From Paracoccaceae bacterium (GTDB lineage Bacteria; Pseudomonadota; Alphaproteobacteria; Rhodobacterales; Rhodobacteraceae): a stretch of DNA of 64,000 nucleotides. The notes beneath the pieces were generated by a model. The model did not search any database and was not told where the DNA came from. It worked only from the letters and a program-made list of their open reading frames with translations. Below, one piece after another: positions 40,242 through 49,153 of this stretch. The stretch's first letter is position 1. Every line of letters starts with the position of its first letter. The DNA lies in the NCBI GenBank assembly GCA_027489355.1, contig JAIXZY010000066.1, positions 205,894 to 269,893 of the forward strand, given 5' to 3'. Made by a program: the position numbers and the translations under genes.

Positions 40242-41434
40242 TGCAGCATGTCAGGCAACCGCTGGCGCAGGCCGGTCCTTTCTCGGCAAGCGTTGTGGAC
40301 GGGGCAACCGGATTTGCGGCGCTGTCCGCGGAATGGCAGGCTCTTTTCGAAAGCGTGGACGGGTCCGCCTGGTTATGCGACCCGCAGGCTTTCCGCATCT
40401 GGGAGCAACAGATGCGCCCCAACGGCGGCACGCTGATCATCGCCGTCCGGGATCGGGAGGGGGGGCTGCGCGGGATCATGCCGCTGATGCGCGACCTTGC
40501 CTGGCGAGGTCCGGCGGCTGCGCCCCGTTATGACTATGATCCGCAGGACCGGAACCTGATCGTCAAGCGGCGCGCCCGTCCGATCCCGGTCCGGCAGGTG
40601 ACGGCCGCGGGCTCGCTTCCGGCAACGATGCTCTGGGTTGCTCCACTCTGCCGCGACGAGGACCAGCAGCCGGTGCGGGTTGCCATGGCCCGGGCGATCA
40701 CCGCTCTCTCCGGCTGGGACGTGACCGTCTTGCCCGCCACCGAAGGAGAAGAGGAGCAGGGCTGGATAGAGGCGTTTGCGGCGCATGGGCTGACCGCAAG
40801 GGTGCAGCGCCTGGGCCGTGTGGCGCAGGACCTGCACCAGCTGGCCCCGTTTCAACAGGTCGTTGACCGGCAGAAGAAGAAATTCCGGCAGAACGTGCGC
40901 CGGGCCCAGGCCGCGGCAGCGGAAGCAGGCTTGCGGTTCGAGATTCAGATCGGCGCAGCTGCAATCGCGTCGCAATTCGGAACGATTGCCGAGCTTGCGC
41001 GGGCCAGCTGGAAGCACGAGGGCCGCGAGAACACCGACGTCCACCTGGCCTACGAAGGCGCGCAGCAGGCCTATTTCGAGGCCTTCTTCGCCACGCCCGA
41101 CCTGAAATCGACCCCTGTCCTGGGGATCGCTTCCGACGCCGACGGGCCGATCGTCGTCTTCCTGATGCTGCGTCACGGCTCGTCCGTGACCGCTTTGCTG
41201 ACCTTCTGGAACGGGCGCCAGCCGCAGGCCAGTCCCGGTCTCCTCTTGCTGGGAAAGGCCATCGACTGGGCGGCGGGCGAGGGGCTGACCCGGTTCGATT
41301 TCAACGCGACGGCCCCCTGGGTTCGCTACATCGCCGACACCCAGCGCAGCTTCTGCCACGTCATTGCATTTGCTCCGAACCTGCGCGGCAAGGCGCTTGC
41401 CATGCTGTCGGGTCTGGCCCAGCGGCTGCGATGA
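40238..41434 (+). CDS. FemAB/BioF2-like GNAT acyltransferase (paralog 2)
   Basis: A 398-residue member of the same family. Characteristic stretches are GIMPLMRDLAWRGPAAAPRYDYDPQ, a basic helix KKKFRQNVRRAQAAAAEAG at about residues 208-226, ASWKHEG, QASPGLLLLGKAIDWAA and FDFNATAPWVRYIADT. The pattern LM-R-RGP-PR-DY is shared with paralogs 3 and 4, showing tandem duplication. ATGA overlaps at both ends suggest coupled expression. Confidence 0.8.
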   Translation: MMQHVRQPLAQAGPFSASVVDGATGFAALSAEWQALFESVDGSAWLCDPQAFRIWEQQMRPNGGTLIIAVRDREGGLRGIMPLMRDLAWRGPAAAPRYDYDPQDRNLIVKRRARPIPVRQVTAAGSLPATMLWVAPLCRDEDQQPVRVAMARAITALSGWDVTVLPATEGEEEQGWIEAFAAHGLTARVQRLGRVAQDLHQLAPFQQVVDRQKKKFRQNVRRAQAAAAEAGLRFEIQIGAAAIASQFGTIAELARASWKHEGRENTDVHLAYEGAQQAYFEAFFATPDLKSTPVLGIASDADGPIVVFLMLRHGSSVTALLTFWNGRQPQASPGLLLLGKAIDWAAGEGLTRFDFNATAPWVRYIADTQRSFCHVIAFAPNLRGKALAMLSGLAQRLR

Positions 41435-42627
41435 ACGCGCCGTTCCACGCCGTGGTGGAAGGCGACCCGGTGAGGGTCGATGCTGTCGATGCCGCCACGG
41501 GGTTTCTGGCGGTCGAGGCAGACTGGCAGCGGCTGTCTCTCGCGGTCGAGCGTCCCTCCTGCTTTGCGGCCCCGTCCTACTTCCGCGCCTGGAACGACAC
41601 CTTGGCTGATGATGTGGACCCGTTTCTTCTGACGGCAAGACGGGCCAGGCGCCTGGTCGGGATCATGCCGATGATGCGCGCCCACGTGCGTCGCGGCCCG
41701 CTCTGCGCGCCGCGTCACGATTTCGCGCCGTCGGACCGCGCCTTCCTTGGAGCGGGTCGGCCGAGGCCTCTCGCCCTCCGGCAACTCTCGCCGATCGTAT
41801 CCATGCCGGCGACCTGGGTTGCGCCCGCGCCGCTTTGCGCCGACGCGGACCGAGCTGCCGTGATCCGCGCGATGGCCGCCGCGATCTCGCGCCTGCCGAA
41901 CTGGGACAGCTTCGCCCTGCCGGTGGATGCCGGACGCGACCGTGAGCTCTGGCGCACGGCGCTGGAGGCCGAAGGGCTGCGGCCCTGGGTGCATGAGCTT
42001 GGAAGGACCATCGGAGCTATCGGCACTGTCGAGCCCTTCGCCGACAAGATCGGGCGTCACGGCTGGAAGCTGCGTCAGAACATCCGGCGCGCGGCGGCTG
42101 CGGCCGATCGCGCCGGGCTTGCGGTGGAACTGCACGAGGGACATGCCGCCGTTGCACGCCAGCTGCCGGTGCTTGACCAGGTTGCGCGCGCCAGCTGGAA
42201 ACAGACCGGGCGCGCGGGCGATGCACTGGTCGTTCCCTACGCAGGACGCCAGCAGGCCTTTTTTGAACACCTGATCGGTGACGCAGACCGCGCGCCCGAG
42301 GTCACGCCTCTGCTTGCGGTCGCGTCCTGTGCGGGTCAGCCGGTATCCGCCCTGCTTTGCCTGCAGCATGGCGACCGGCTGACGGCGCTGATCACCTTCC
42401 GTACTCAGGACATTCCGCAGGCCAGCCCCGGGATGCAGGTTATGGCCCGGATGGTCGACTGGTCACACGAGCGGCGCCTCTCGGGCTTTGATCTCAATGC
42501 CAGCCATGAATGGACCCGGCATCTTGTCGACGAGACCCGGTCGCAGGACATCATCGTCTGCTTCGCGCCGACGCTGCGCGGGCGCACGCTCAACCTGATC
42601 TCGACCGCAGCCCGGCGGCTGCGATGA
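41431..42627 (+). CDS. FemAB/BioF2-like GNAT acyltransferase (paralog 3)
   Basis: A 398-residue paralog of the preceding protein. It repeats the same motif order: GIMPMMRAHVRRGPLCAPRHDFAPSD, GWKLRQNIRRAAAAADRAG, ASWKQTG, QASPGMQVMARMVDWSH, FDLNASHEWTRHLVDET and a C-terminal PTLRGRTLNL. Overlaps paralog 2 by ATGA. Conservation of the core in all copies argues that each is under selection rather than a decaying duplicate. Confidence 0.8.
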   Translation: MNAPFHAVVEGDPVRVDAVDAATGFLAVEADWQRLSLAVERPSCFAAPSYFRAWNDTLADDVDPFLLTARRARRLVGIMPMMRAHVRRGPLCAPRHDFAPSDRAFLGAGRPRPLALRQLSPIVSMPATWVAPAPLCADADRAAVIRAMAAAISRLPNWDSFALPVDAGRDRELWRTALEAEGLRPWVHELGRTIGAIGTVEPFADKIGRHGWKLRQNIRRAAAAADRAGLAVELHEGHAAVARQLPVLDQVARASWKQTGRAGDALVVPYAGRQQAFFEHLIGDADRAPEVTPLLAVASCAGQPVSALLCLQHGDRLTALITFRTQDIPQASPGMQVMARMVDWSHERRLSGFDLNASHEWTRHLVDETRSQDIIVCFAPTLRGRTLNLISTAARRLR

Positions 42628-42664
42628 CGGCGTGCAAGGTCACAACGGACGGGGAGGGGGCAAC

Positions 42665-43825
42665 GTGCTGCACACAAGCCTTGTCGACGGAAGAGTGGCC
42701 ATTGCGCGGTTCGGCGATGCCTGGCGACGTCTGGCCGAGACGGTGGGAACTGCCACGCTGTTCATGTGGCCCGCCGTCTTCGACGCGTGGCAGCACGAGT
42801 TGGCGCAGGGCGTATCCGCCGAGGTCCTGCTGGTGCATTCCGGCGCAAGACTGATCGGCGTTCTGCCCCTGATGCGCGCGCGCGTGCAGCGTGGCCCGGC
42901 CTTCGTTCCGCGGATCGATTATGCACCCTATGACCGGGACCTCGTGCCGCCTTCCCTGCGCCCGTTCCCGGTCCGGCAGGTTTCCTCGATGGTTTCCTGG
43001 CGTGCAACATCGCTGCGACCGACGTTGCTTTCAGCCCCGGAGGACCGGGAAGACGTGATCGACGCGATTGCGGTCGGTCTCGCAGAACTGCGCGGCGTGG
43101 ACGAGATCGTGCTTCCCGTCGATGCACGGGACGCCTCCGCATGGCTTCAGGCGCTGCGCCGCGCGGGCCTTTCCCCTTGGGTGCACGATCTGCAGCGCAA
43201 GGTCCTGACGCTGGAGGAGCTGCGGCCTTTCGACGACATTCTTGCGGCCCAAGGCCGAAACTTCCGCAGGAACGTCGCTCGGGCGCGTGTGGCCGCAGCG
43301 CAGGCGGGTCTGACCTGGACCATCCGGGACGGCCCCGAGCAGGTTCTGCCGCACCTGGATGGAATAGCGCGCGTCGCAGGGGAAAGCTGGAAAGGCAAGG
43401 GGCACGGCAGCCGGACGGCCATCCCCTACGCCGGACTGCAGCAGCGGTTCTTCGAACGGCTCTTGCGGGATCGGCAGTCGGGCCTGTCGCCGCTTCTGGG
43501 CATCGGAGAACGCGCGGGCGAGAAGGTCTGCATCGCGCTTTGCCAACGCCACGGCGAGTCGCTGACCGGATTGCTGCTCTTTCGCAACGACCTCTACCCT
43601 GATGCCAGCCCTGGCCTGTTGTTGTTGGCTGCGGTGATAGACCATGCCGCGTCACAGGGCCTCCGCCGGCTCGATCTCAATGCCACTCAGGACTGGCTGC
43701 GTCATATCGCGGATTCGAGCCATTCGCTGGTCAACGTGGTGGCTTTTCGTCCCACCCTGCGCGGCCGGATCTGGGACCTGATCGCCCGGGCGCGGCGCAG
43801 GTCCCGGACGCAGGGGCCTACCTGA
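42665..43825 (+). CDS. FemAB/BioF2-like GNAT acyltransferase (paralog 4)
   Basis: A 386-residue paralog with GVLPLMRARVQRGPAFVPRIDYAPYD, GRNFRRNVARARVAAAQAG, ESWKGKG, DASPGLLLLAAVIDHAA and LDLNATQDWLRHIADSS. I chose the GTG at 42665 after GGGAGGGGG; an in-frame GTG 33 bases upstream is the alternative. It follows paralog 3 by 37 bp, the only break in the overlapping chain. Its stop overlaps the convergent glycoside hydrolase stop by 8 bp. Confidence 0.78.
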   Translation: MLHTSLVDGRVAIARFGDAWRRLAETVGTATLFMWPAVFDAWQHELAQGVSAEVLLVHSGARLIGVLPLMRARVQRGPAFVPRIDYAPYDRDLVPPSLRPFPVRQVSSMVSWRATSLRPTLLSAPEDREDVIDAIAVGLAELRGVDEIVLPVDARDASAWLQALRRAGLSPWVHDLQRKVLTLEELRPFDDILAAQGRNFRRNVARARVAAAQAGLTWTIRDGPEQVLPHLDGIARVAGESWKGKGHGSRTAIPYAGLQQRFFERLLRDRQSGLSPLLGIGERAGEKVCIALCQRHGESLTGLLLFRNDLYPDASPGLLLLAAVIDHAASQGLRRLDLNATQDWLRHIADSSHSLVNVVAFRPTLRGRIWDLIARARRRSRTQGPT

Positions 43826-44861
43826 TCGAGTCAATGTAGCTGCGGAAGGTCTCGAAACTGGGCCGCAGTTGAAGATCGTAGGTGGCCAGGCCGAAGGCGG
43901 GCGTGCCAGTGCGCCGGCTGTAGTCCTTGGCGGCAAACCAGAAAAGCGCATCCGCGCTGCCGCGCTGGCCAAGGGCGGCGAGCATCGGGTTGCTGCCCGC
44001 GTCCGGGTTGCGCGCCATGTCCATCTCCGCCTGGTCTGTCCAGCCATATTCGTTGAACCAGACCGGCTTGCCGCTGTCGCCGGCGGCGGCAAGGATCGCG
44101 TCGATGCGGGCACGGGCCTCGGGGAAACGGTTCTGGTAGCCGTAGGGATGGTAGGCCATCACGTCAAAGCAGTCCTTCGCGCCCAGGTCATAGATCGCGT
44201 CCATCGTCTCCTCGGCCGGAAGGCCGCGATGCTGATCCGAGGCAAGTCCGCCGATCACCACAACGCCGTTCGGGTCATTCTCGCGCACTGCCCGGTTGGC
44301 CCGGGCGAGAAGAAGCGTATAGGCGCCAAGCATCGCATTGGCGTTCACGCCCTTGTCCAGCCAGCCGTAGCCGGTCAGGTTCGGTTCATTGAAGACCTCC
44401 CAATGATGCACGCCGCGTGACGCGTAGCGCCGTACGGCGGCGGCGGCAAATTTCTGGAAGGCCGCGTCGATCGCGTCCCAATCGCGCGGCTGGCTGTCCG
44501 GGATGTATGTCAGGATGCCAAGGACGTTGATCCCACGCTGATGATAGTCGCGCACCATCGCGTCATAGACTGACCAGCGGTATCCGCCGCCGGGTTCGGG
44601 TTCGATGACGCTCCAGTGGAACTCGGCGCGGACCCAGTCGACCCCGGTGCGAGCGATCAGGTCGATCACGTCCGGGTCGCTCGCATGCGGATCGCTGAGG
44701 CCCAGGACCCCCGTCGGAACCGGCGCCCGGCCCAATATGCATTGCGCCGTGGCGGCCTTGATCGTGTCGATACCCGGCGCGGTCGACAGCAGATCGGCGC
44801 GTGCGGGAAGACCGGGAAGGACCAGCAGAACAAGCAGAAGCAGGGGGAATGGCCAGCGCAT
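43818..44861 (-). CDS. Secreted glycoside hydrolase (clan GH-A, GH39/GH5-like)
   Basis: A 347-residue exported TIM-barrel enzyme. A signal peptide (PFPLLLLVLLVLPGLPARA) precedes the barrel; acid/base Glu lies in WEVFNEPNLTGYG and the likely nucleophile Glu in PVWFNEYGW, the arrangement of clan GH-A enzymes. WVRAEFHWSVIEPEPG is also typical. I chose the ATG at 44861, preceded by AAGGCGG; an in-frame ATG 18 bases upstream would give a more basic n-region and is possible. It likely trims or releases the polysaccharide in the periplasm. It is encoded opposite to the surrounding biosynthetic genes. Confidence 0.82.
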   Translation of the reverse strand: MRWPFPLLLLVLLVLPGLPARADLLSTAPGIDTIKAATAQCILGRAPVPTGVLGLSDPHASDPDVIDLIARTGVDWVRAEFHWSVIEPEPGGGYRWSVYDAMVRDYHQRGINVLGILTYIPDSQPRDWDAIDAAFQKFAAAAVRRYASRGVHHWEVFNEPNLTGYGWLDKGVNANAMLGAYTLLLARANRAVRENDPNGVVVIGGLASDQHRGLPAEETMDAIYDLGAKDCFDVMAYHPYGYQNRFPEARARIDAILAAAGDSGKPVWFNEYGWTDQAEMDMARNPDAGSNPMLAALGQRGSADALFWFAAKDYSRRTGTPAFGLATYDLQLRPSFETFRSYIDSIR

Positions 44862-45063
44862 GCCCGTCCGCCTTTTCATGCGTGTTGCGGATGAAGGATA
44901 CTGCGGTAGACTACCATATCGGGAGCCATGTGACCACGGCACCCGTCTTGTTTCAGCACTGTGCTTGTCTTGATCCCCAAATTCCTTTTTTCCGTCGATT
45001 GCATGGAGCTTCCGTGATGTCGAATGTCCCCCGTCTTTCATCGGCGCAGCAAGGGCTGGAAGG

Positions 45064-45891
45064 ATGACTGCGGTCCTGACCCGCATCGGTCGGTCCGTGG
45101 AATTCCGGTTCCAGCGGGCCACGGCACCGACGCGCAACACCCGGCTCGACGCGCAGTTTGCGAAGTCGCGACAGGATTGGCTGGACCGGATCGACACGGC
45201 GATCGATCGCGGCATCGCCTGGCTCTTGCCGCAGGCGGACGTGTCGATGTCCGTCATCCTGTGCGCGCGCAAGACGCTGGAGCGGACCGGCGACGCGCGC
45301 TTCGAGTTCGTGCGCGAAAAGGCCGAACACTACCGCAAGACGCTGCGCGATCCCGCCTTCCGCATGTTCGACAAGAGCTATGACCCGGACGACCCCGCTT
45401 ATGCGCATCTGCCCGATGTCATGCAGGTCCGCCCCTATTACCCGGTCGAGCTTCTGATGATCGATACGGTCTGGGCCGACGTCCGTCACCAGCCCGACAT
45501 CCTGGACCGGCTGCGGGCCTTCGAAGATAACGGGTTCTACGGCACCACGCATATTGTCGTCGGCGGCCTGATCCTGCTGGAGAATGGCGGAGCTCCGGCC
45601 GAGGAGGTCCGGAAGATGATGGCGGGGACCGTCGGGACGATCTGCCGCGCCAACGACATCACCGCCCGCGCCGAGGATATCTTTGCCGAGCGCTGCATGG
45701 TGCTGCAATGGCTGGACCTGCATGAACGGGTTCGCCCGGCTTGGATCATGCGCCTTGTGCGAAACCAGCTGGGTGACGGCGGCTGGCAGGCCCGGAACAT
45801 GCCGCCCATCGGGCAATCGAACCAGCACACGGTGATCGTCACTCTGGCTGCCTTGGCCGAGTTTCTGGCGTATCAGCGGCGTCTGGGATAG
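45064..45891 (+). CDS. Conserved hypothetical protein, alpha/alpha-toroid-like
   Basis: A 275-residue soluble protein with no signal peptide and a predominantly helical pattern. Near the C-terminus LGDGGWQARNMPPIG resembles the QW/DGGW repeats of alpha/alpha-toroid proteins such as prenyltransferases and terpene cyclases, but only one such repeat is obvious. I do not recognise a function. It starts in a 202-bp divergent gap shared with the glycoside hydrolase gene, and its last 53 bp overlap the 3' end of the convergent acyltransferase gene. Location within the polysaccharide locus is the only functional clue. Confidence 0.75.
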   Translation: MTAVLTRIGRSVEFRFQRATAPTRNTRLDAQFAKSRQDWLDRIDTAIDRGIAWLLPQADVSMSVILCARKTLERTGDARFEFVREKAEHYRKTLRDPAFRMFDKSYDPDDPAYAHLPDVMQVRPYYPVELLMIDTVWADVRHQPDILDRLRAFEDNGFYGTTHIVVGGLILLENGGAPAEEVRKMMAGTVGTICRANDITARAEDIFAERCMVLQWLDLHERVRPAWIMRLVRNQLGDGGWQARNMPPIGQSNQHTVIVTLAALAEFLAYQRRLG

Positions 45892-46984
45892 TCCCGGGAC
45901 CCGCCCGCAGCCGGCGCGAGACGAAGCGGACCAGCCTGGCGCCGCGTCCGCGCAGGCTTGCCCGGTAGAGGCGGATCGACATGTGTGGGGTCGTGCCCGT
46001 GGCCCATCGCGAAAAGAAATCCGAGCTGCCGTTGAAGTCGACCCTGGGCAAGCCGCGGGCACAGGCGTCGCGCATCATTGCGTCAAAGACCACCAGTCCG
46101 GGAGCATGGGCGCGAAGGGCCTGGTCGTAATGCATCGTGTGGACATAGGCGGCCTTCCGGTCTTCAAGCATCCGCAAGGCTGCTACAGGCTGATCGTCCA
46201 GCTGTGCCAGCCACAGGCATCCGTTTGCGCTCAGCGCCCTGTGCAACTGCCAGTCCGCCGACGAATTGCCGCCCCGAACCGTCCGGTCCCGGCCCTGCCA
46301 GCTGCGGGCGACGACGCCTTGCCACTTCGGGACCGCACGGGCGAGATCGTCCCCGGCAAGCCGGTCAACGCGGAACCGGCCGGCGCTTTCAAGCTGTCGC
46401 AGCCGTTTCTGGATCTGGCGGCGGAACTGGCCCGATCGGGTGGCAAGGAACGCCTCGTAGGTCGACGGAAGCCCGGCGAAGGCAAGACTGCGGCCCCGCG
46501 TCGGCCGGTCGATCAACAGCCCCGTCTGCCGCGCCGCGCTGGTCAGGCTTGCAGCAAGTGCTTCGCTCAGCGGCAGGTTCTCCAGCACCAGCGTGTCCGC
46601 GTCGGTATGGTCGCGCCAGGCCCCAAGCAGGGCCGCAAGCACGGCCGGGTCCTCGGTCAGCAGATGATTTCGCAGCGTATGGGCGTTCCGCGCGAAGCCC
46701 GTTTCCTTCAGCCCCAAAGGGGCGGCAAGCCGGTGCAGCGGCAGCCAGCCGACCAGCGCGCCCTCTCTGTACGCCGCAATCGGAGAGACCGGGGGCGTGG
46801 CCGGGAAAGCCGCGTCGATGGCTTTCTGAAAGAAGGGTCGGGAAAAGAGGCTGGCACCCTCGGTCTCGTCGACCCGTGCGTTCCACGCGTCCTCGAACGC
46901 TGACAGAGTGGAGTCCGGGCCACAAACCGCGCGGATCCTGTCGGGGGGAATGTGCAGGTCCCCCGACGCCAGCCTTGCGGTCAT
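45839..46984 (-). CDS. FemAB/BioF2-like GNAT acyltransferase (paralog 5)
   Basis: A 381-residue relative of the four tandem acyltransferases, separated from them and on the other strand. It keeps the basic helix (GQFRRQIQKRLRQLESAG, about residue 185), ARSWQGRD, a VHTMHYDQALRAHAPGLVVFDAMM stretch with an APG turn in place of SPG, and VDFNGSSDFFSRWATG. The ATG at 46984 overlaps the stop of the sugar transferase gene (ATGA), so the two form an operon. The last 53 bp overlap the convergent hypothetical gene. Confidence 0.8.
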   Translation of the reverse strand: MTARLASGDLHIPPDRIRAVCGPDSTLSAFEDAWNARVDETEGASLFSRPFFQKAIDAAFPATPPVSPIAAYREGALVGWLPLHRLAAPLGLKETGFARNAHTLRNHLLTEDPAVLAALLGAWRDHTDADTLVLENLPLSEALAASLTSAARQTGLLIDRPTRGRSLAFAGLPSTYEAFLATRSGQFRRQIQKRLRQLESAGRFRVDRLAGDDLARAVPKWQGVVARSWQGRDRTVRGGNSSADWQLHRALSANGCLWLAQLDDQPVAALRMLEDRKAAYVHTMHYDQALRAHAPGLVVFDAMMRDACARGLPRVDFNGSSDFFSRWATGTTPHMSIRLYRASLRGRGARLVRFVSRRLRAGPGTIPDAADTPETRPRQPE

Positions 46985-47688
46985 TGCGCCAGTTTGCCCG
47001 ACAGAACGACCCAAACCGTGCGCCACAGGATCTTGAGGTCCAGCCATAGTGACCAGGTCCGGATGTACTCCAGGTCCAGGGCTACCCGCCGTTGCAGCAT
47101 TTCCTCGGTCTTCACCGCACCGCGCGAGCCATTGACTTGCGCCCAGCCGGTAATGCCTGGCAGGACTTTGTGCCGCTCGTGATAACTGGGCAGCAGGTCT
47201 TCGCAGAGCCTGCCTTGCACCTGCATGCCGCAGGGATGCGCCCTTGGCCCGACCAGGGCCATCTGGCCGACCAGGACATTCCAAAGCTGCGGCAGTTCGT
47301 CCAGCGATGTGCGCCGCAGGAAATGGCCCACGCGCGTCACGCGGGGGTCCGCGTCGCCCGTCTGCCCCGCACCCGTGCTGTCACACAGGTCTGTCCACAT
47401 GGTGCGGAATTTCAGCACGTCGAACGGAATGCCGTTCCGACCGAAGCGGGGTTGCCGGAACAGTACGGGCCGCCCGCTTTCAAGAACGATCAGCGCCGCG
47501 ATGACCACAAGCAGCGGCACCAGGCCCGAAAGGGCCGCGAAGGCGATGAAGCGTTCAACGACGGTCTTGATGGTCCAGGACAAGCCTTGGGGCGGCTTCG
47601 GCGCGGCCAGGATCCAGGCTGGTGCCTCCAAGGTGTCGGGTGCGATCTCGCAGGCAGTCAGCGAATTGCCGTCAAATCTTGTCAACAT
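46981..47688 (-). CDS. Initiating sugar-phosphate (undecaprenyl-phosphate) transferase, WcaJ/ExoY type
   Basis: A 235-residue bacterial sugar transferase that attaches the first sugar-1-phosphate to the undecaprenyl carrier. One hydrophobic span (about residues 52-72, ALSGLVPLLVVIAALIVL) precedes the catalytic domain with FRQPRFGRNGIPFDVLKFRTM, the DPRVTRVGHFLRRTSLDELPQLWNVL stretch, MALVGPRAHP and GITGWAQVNGSRG. Only this core is present, as in ExoY, without the extra N-terminal domain of long WcaJ proteins. I chose the ATG at 47688 after GAGGACC; the upstream extension is not homologous. It is the first gene of a two-gene leftward operon. Confidence 0.9.
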   Translation of the reverse strand: MLTRFDGNSLTACEIAPDTLEAPAWILAAPKPPQGLSWTIKTVVERFIAFAALSGLVPLLVVIAALIVLESGRPVLFRQPRFGRNGIPFDVLKFRTMWTDLCDSTGAGQTGDADPRVTRVGHFLRRTSLDELPQLWNVLVGQMALVGPRAHPCGMQVQGRLCEDLLPSYHERHKVLPGITGWAQVNGSRGAVKTEEMLQRRVALDLEYIRTWSLWLDLKILWRTVWVVLSGKLAQ

Positions 47689-47998
47689 GCGGGTCCTCAC
47701 CCAATAACGGTACGCGAAGCCAATGCCTTGCTGCCGCCCATTGTGTCGGCACGCATCAAAATGGATGCAAAGGAACGGCCCAATCTCCGTATGATAAAAT
47801 AACTCGCGGATGATCCTGCTCGCAGTAACCTGCAAGCCGTTGGACGCTACCGCATTTACTGATTCGTTTAAACCTTGGAGAATCGCTGTGACGGCGCGCC
47901 GTGACCTCTGGCCGCAAATTCGACTGTGCCCCGGGATTCGACCGGACCACAGCCGGCGACTGCGCCCGGAAAGTCCATAGCCTGAAGGTCTGACCCCC
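47689..47998. other. Divergent promoter region inside the polysaccharide locus
   Basis: A 310-bp gap between the leftward sugar transferase gene and the rightward glycosyltransferase operon. It is more AT-rich than its surroundings. A TATGATAAAAT run at 47790-47800 gives -10-like hexamers on both strands, but no good partner -35 was found. No RNA gene or strong hairpin was seen. Confidence 0.5.
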
Positions 47999-49153
47999 AT
48001 GCCGAAGGTCTTGCAGATCAGCGACAAGCCGCACACGGGCGGGGGAATCCGGCGGGTGGTCGATCAGCACCGCGAGATGCTGGAGACACTGGGTTGGCAC
48101 TGCCAGGAGCTTCGTCTGGTCCGGGTCGGCCAGAGGGTAGGCGAGGCCGTGCTGACCGCTCCAATCCAGGTGGGACGGCACGTGCCCGAACACTCGGCTT
48201 CGATCACAGCGGCGCGCAAGGCGGCCCGGGGGGCAGATGTCGTCCAGCTTCATCTCGGCTTTTCATCGCTTTCTTCTGCACTTGTCGCGGCCCTTGCTGC
48301 CGAGGCTCCGCTTGTTGTCCAGCTGCATGACGTCTCGCCGTTCGAGGGGTTGGGCCTTCCGGACTTCGGACCGGACCCCCGCCCGGATACCGGCACGCTG
48401 ATGTCGCGCCTGCAAAGGCTGCGGCTTGCGCCCGTCCGCCGGGCGGTCTGGCAACGTCTCTGCCAGGACGCGCGGGCAATCGTGGCGCCCAGCCAGTATC
48501 TGGCGCGACTTGCCAGGGCGGCGGGCGCTCCTCCGGAACGGGTTGTGGTGGTGCCCCATGCGGCGGCAGGGCAGACCGAAACGGCTCCGCCTCCATCGGC
48601 ATGCGATCCCGTAGTGCTTTTCGCCGGCCTGCTGAGCCCACAGAAAGGCGCGACAGTGCTGCTGGAGGCGTTCGCGAAGCTGACGACACCGCAAGCCGAA
48701 CTGGTCCTTGTCGGCGATGGTCCCGGGCAGGCGGACGTTCAGCAGATTGCGGCGCGGCTGCCGCGCGTCCGGCTCGTGGGCCGGATGAGCCCCGATGGCG
48801 TTGCCGGTGCCATGCGAAAGGCGCGCGTCGTTGCCCACCCGTCTCTGGTGCCCGAAGGGTTCGGCCTGGTCGGCATCGAGGCGATGCAGCTTGCGCGTCC
48901 GGTGGTCGGATTCGGTCTGGGCGGCTCTACGGAATGGCTTATCCACAGAGAAACCGGGCTGGTGGCGAGCCGACGGACGGCCGCCTCACTGGCCGCAAGC
49001 CTGGACGAAGTCCTGCGCGACGGCGCGCTTGCGGATCGGCTGGGCGCAGCAGGTCGCAGCCGTGTCGAGCGGGATTTTTCGACCGACGCCGTGGCGGGAC
49101 AACTCGCCGCCGTCCTTCGATCCGTCATGCGCATTCCTGCAGGCGGCGCGTGA
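47999..49153 (+). CDS. Glycosyltransferase, GT4 family (1)
   Basis: A 384-residue GT-B glycosyltransferase. The N-terminal domain begins VLQISDKPHTGGGIRRVVDQH; the C-terminal donor domain has VVLFAGLLSPQKGATVLLEAF, LVLVGDGPG and PEGFGLVGIEAMQLARPVVGF with the E-x7-E pair. It likely adds one sugar of the repeat unit on the cytosolic face. It is the first gene of a five-gene overlapping operon; its stop and the next start share TGATG. The sugar cannot be told from the sequence. Confidence 0.88.
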   Translation: MPKVLQISDKPHTGGGIRRVVDQHREMLETLGWHCQELRLVRVGQRVGEAVLTAPIQVGRHVPEHSASITAARKAARGADVVQLHLGFSSLSSALVAALAAEAPLVVQLHDVSPFEGLGLPDFGPDPRPDTGTLMSRLQRLRLAPVRRAVWQRLCQDARAIVAPSQYLARLARAAGAPPERVVVVPHAAAGQTETAPPPSACDPVVLFAGLLSPQKGATVLLEAFAKLTTPQAELVLVGDGPGQADVQQIAARLPRVRLVGRMSPDGVAGAMRKARVVAHPSLVPEGFGLVGIEAMQLARPVVGFGLGGSTEWLIHRETGLVASRRTAASLAASLDEVLRDGALADRLGAAGRSRVERDFSTDAVAGQLAAVLRSVMRIPAGGA

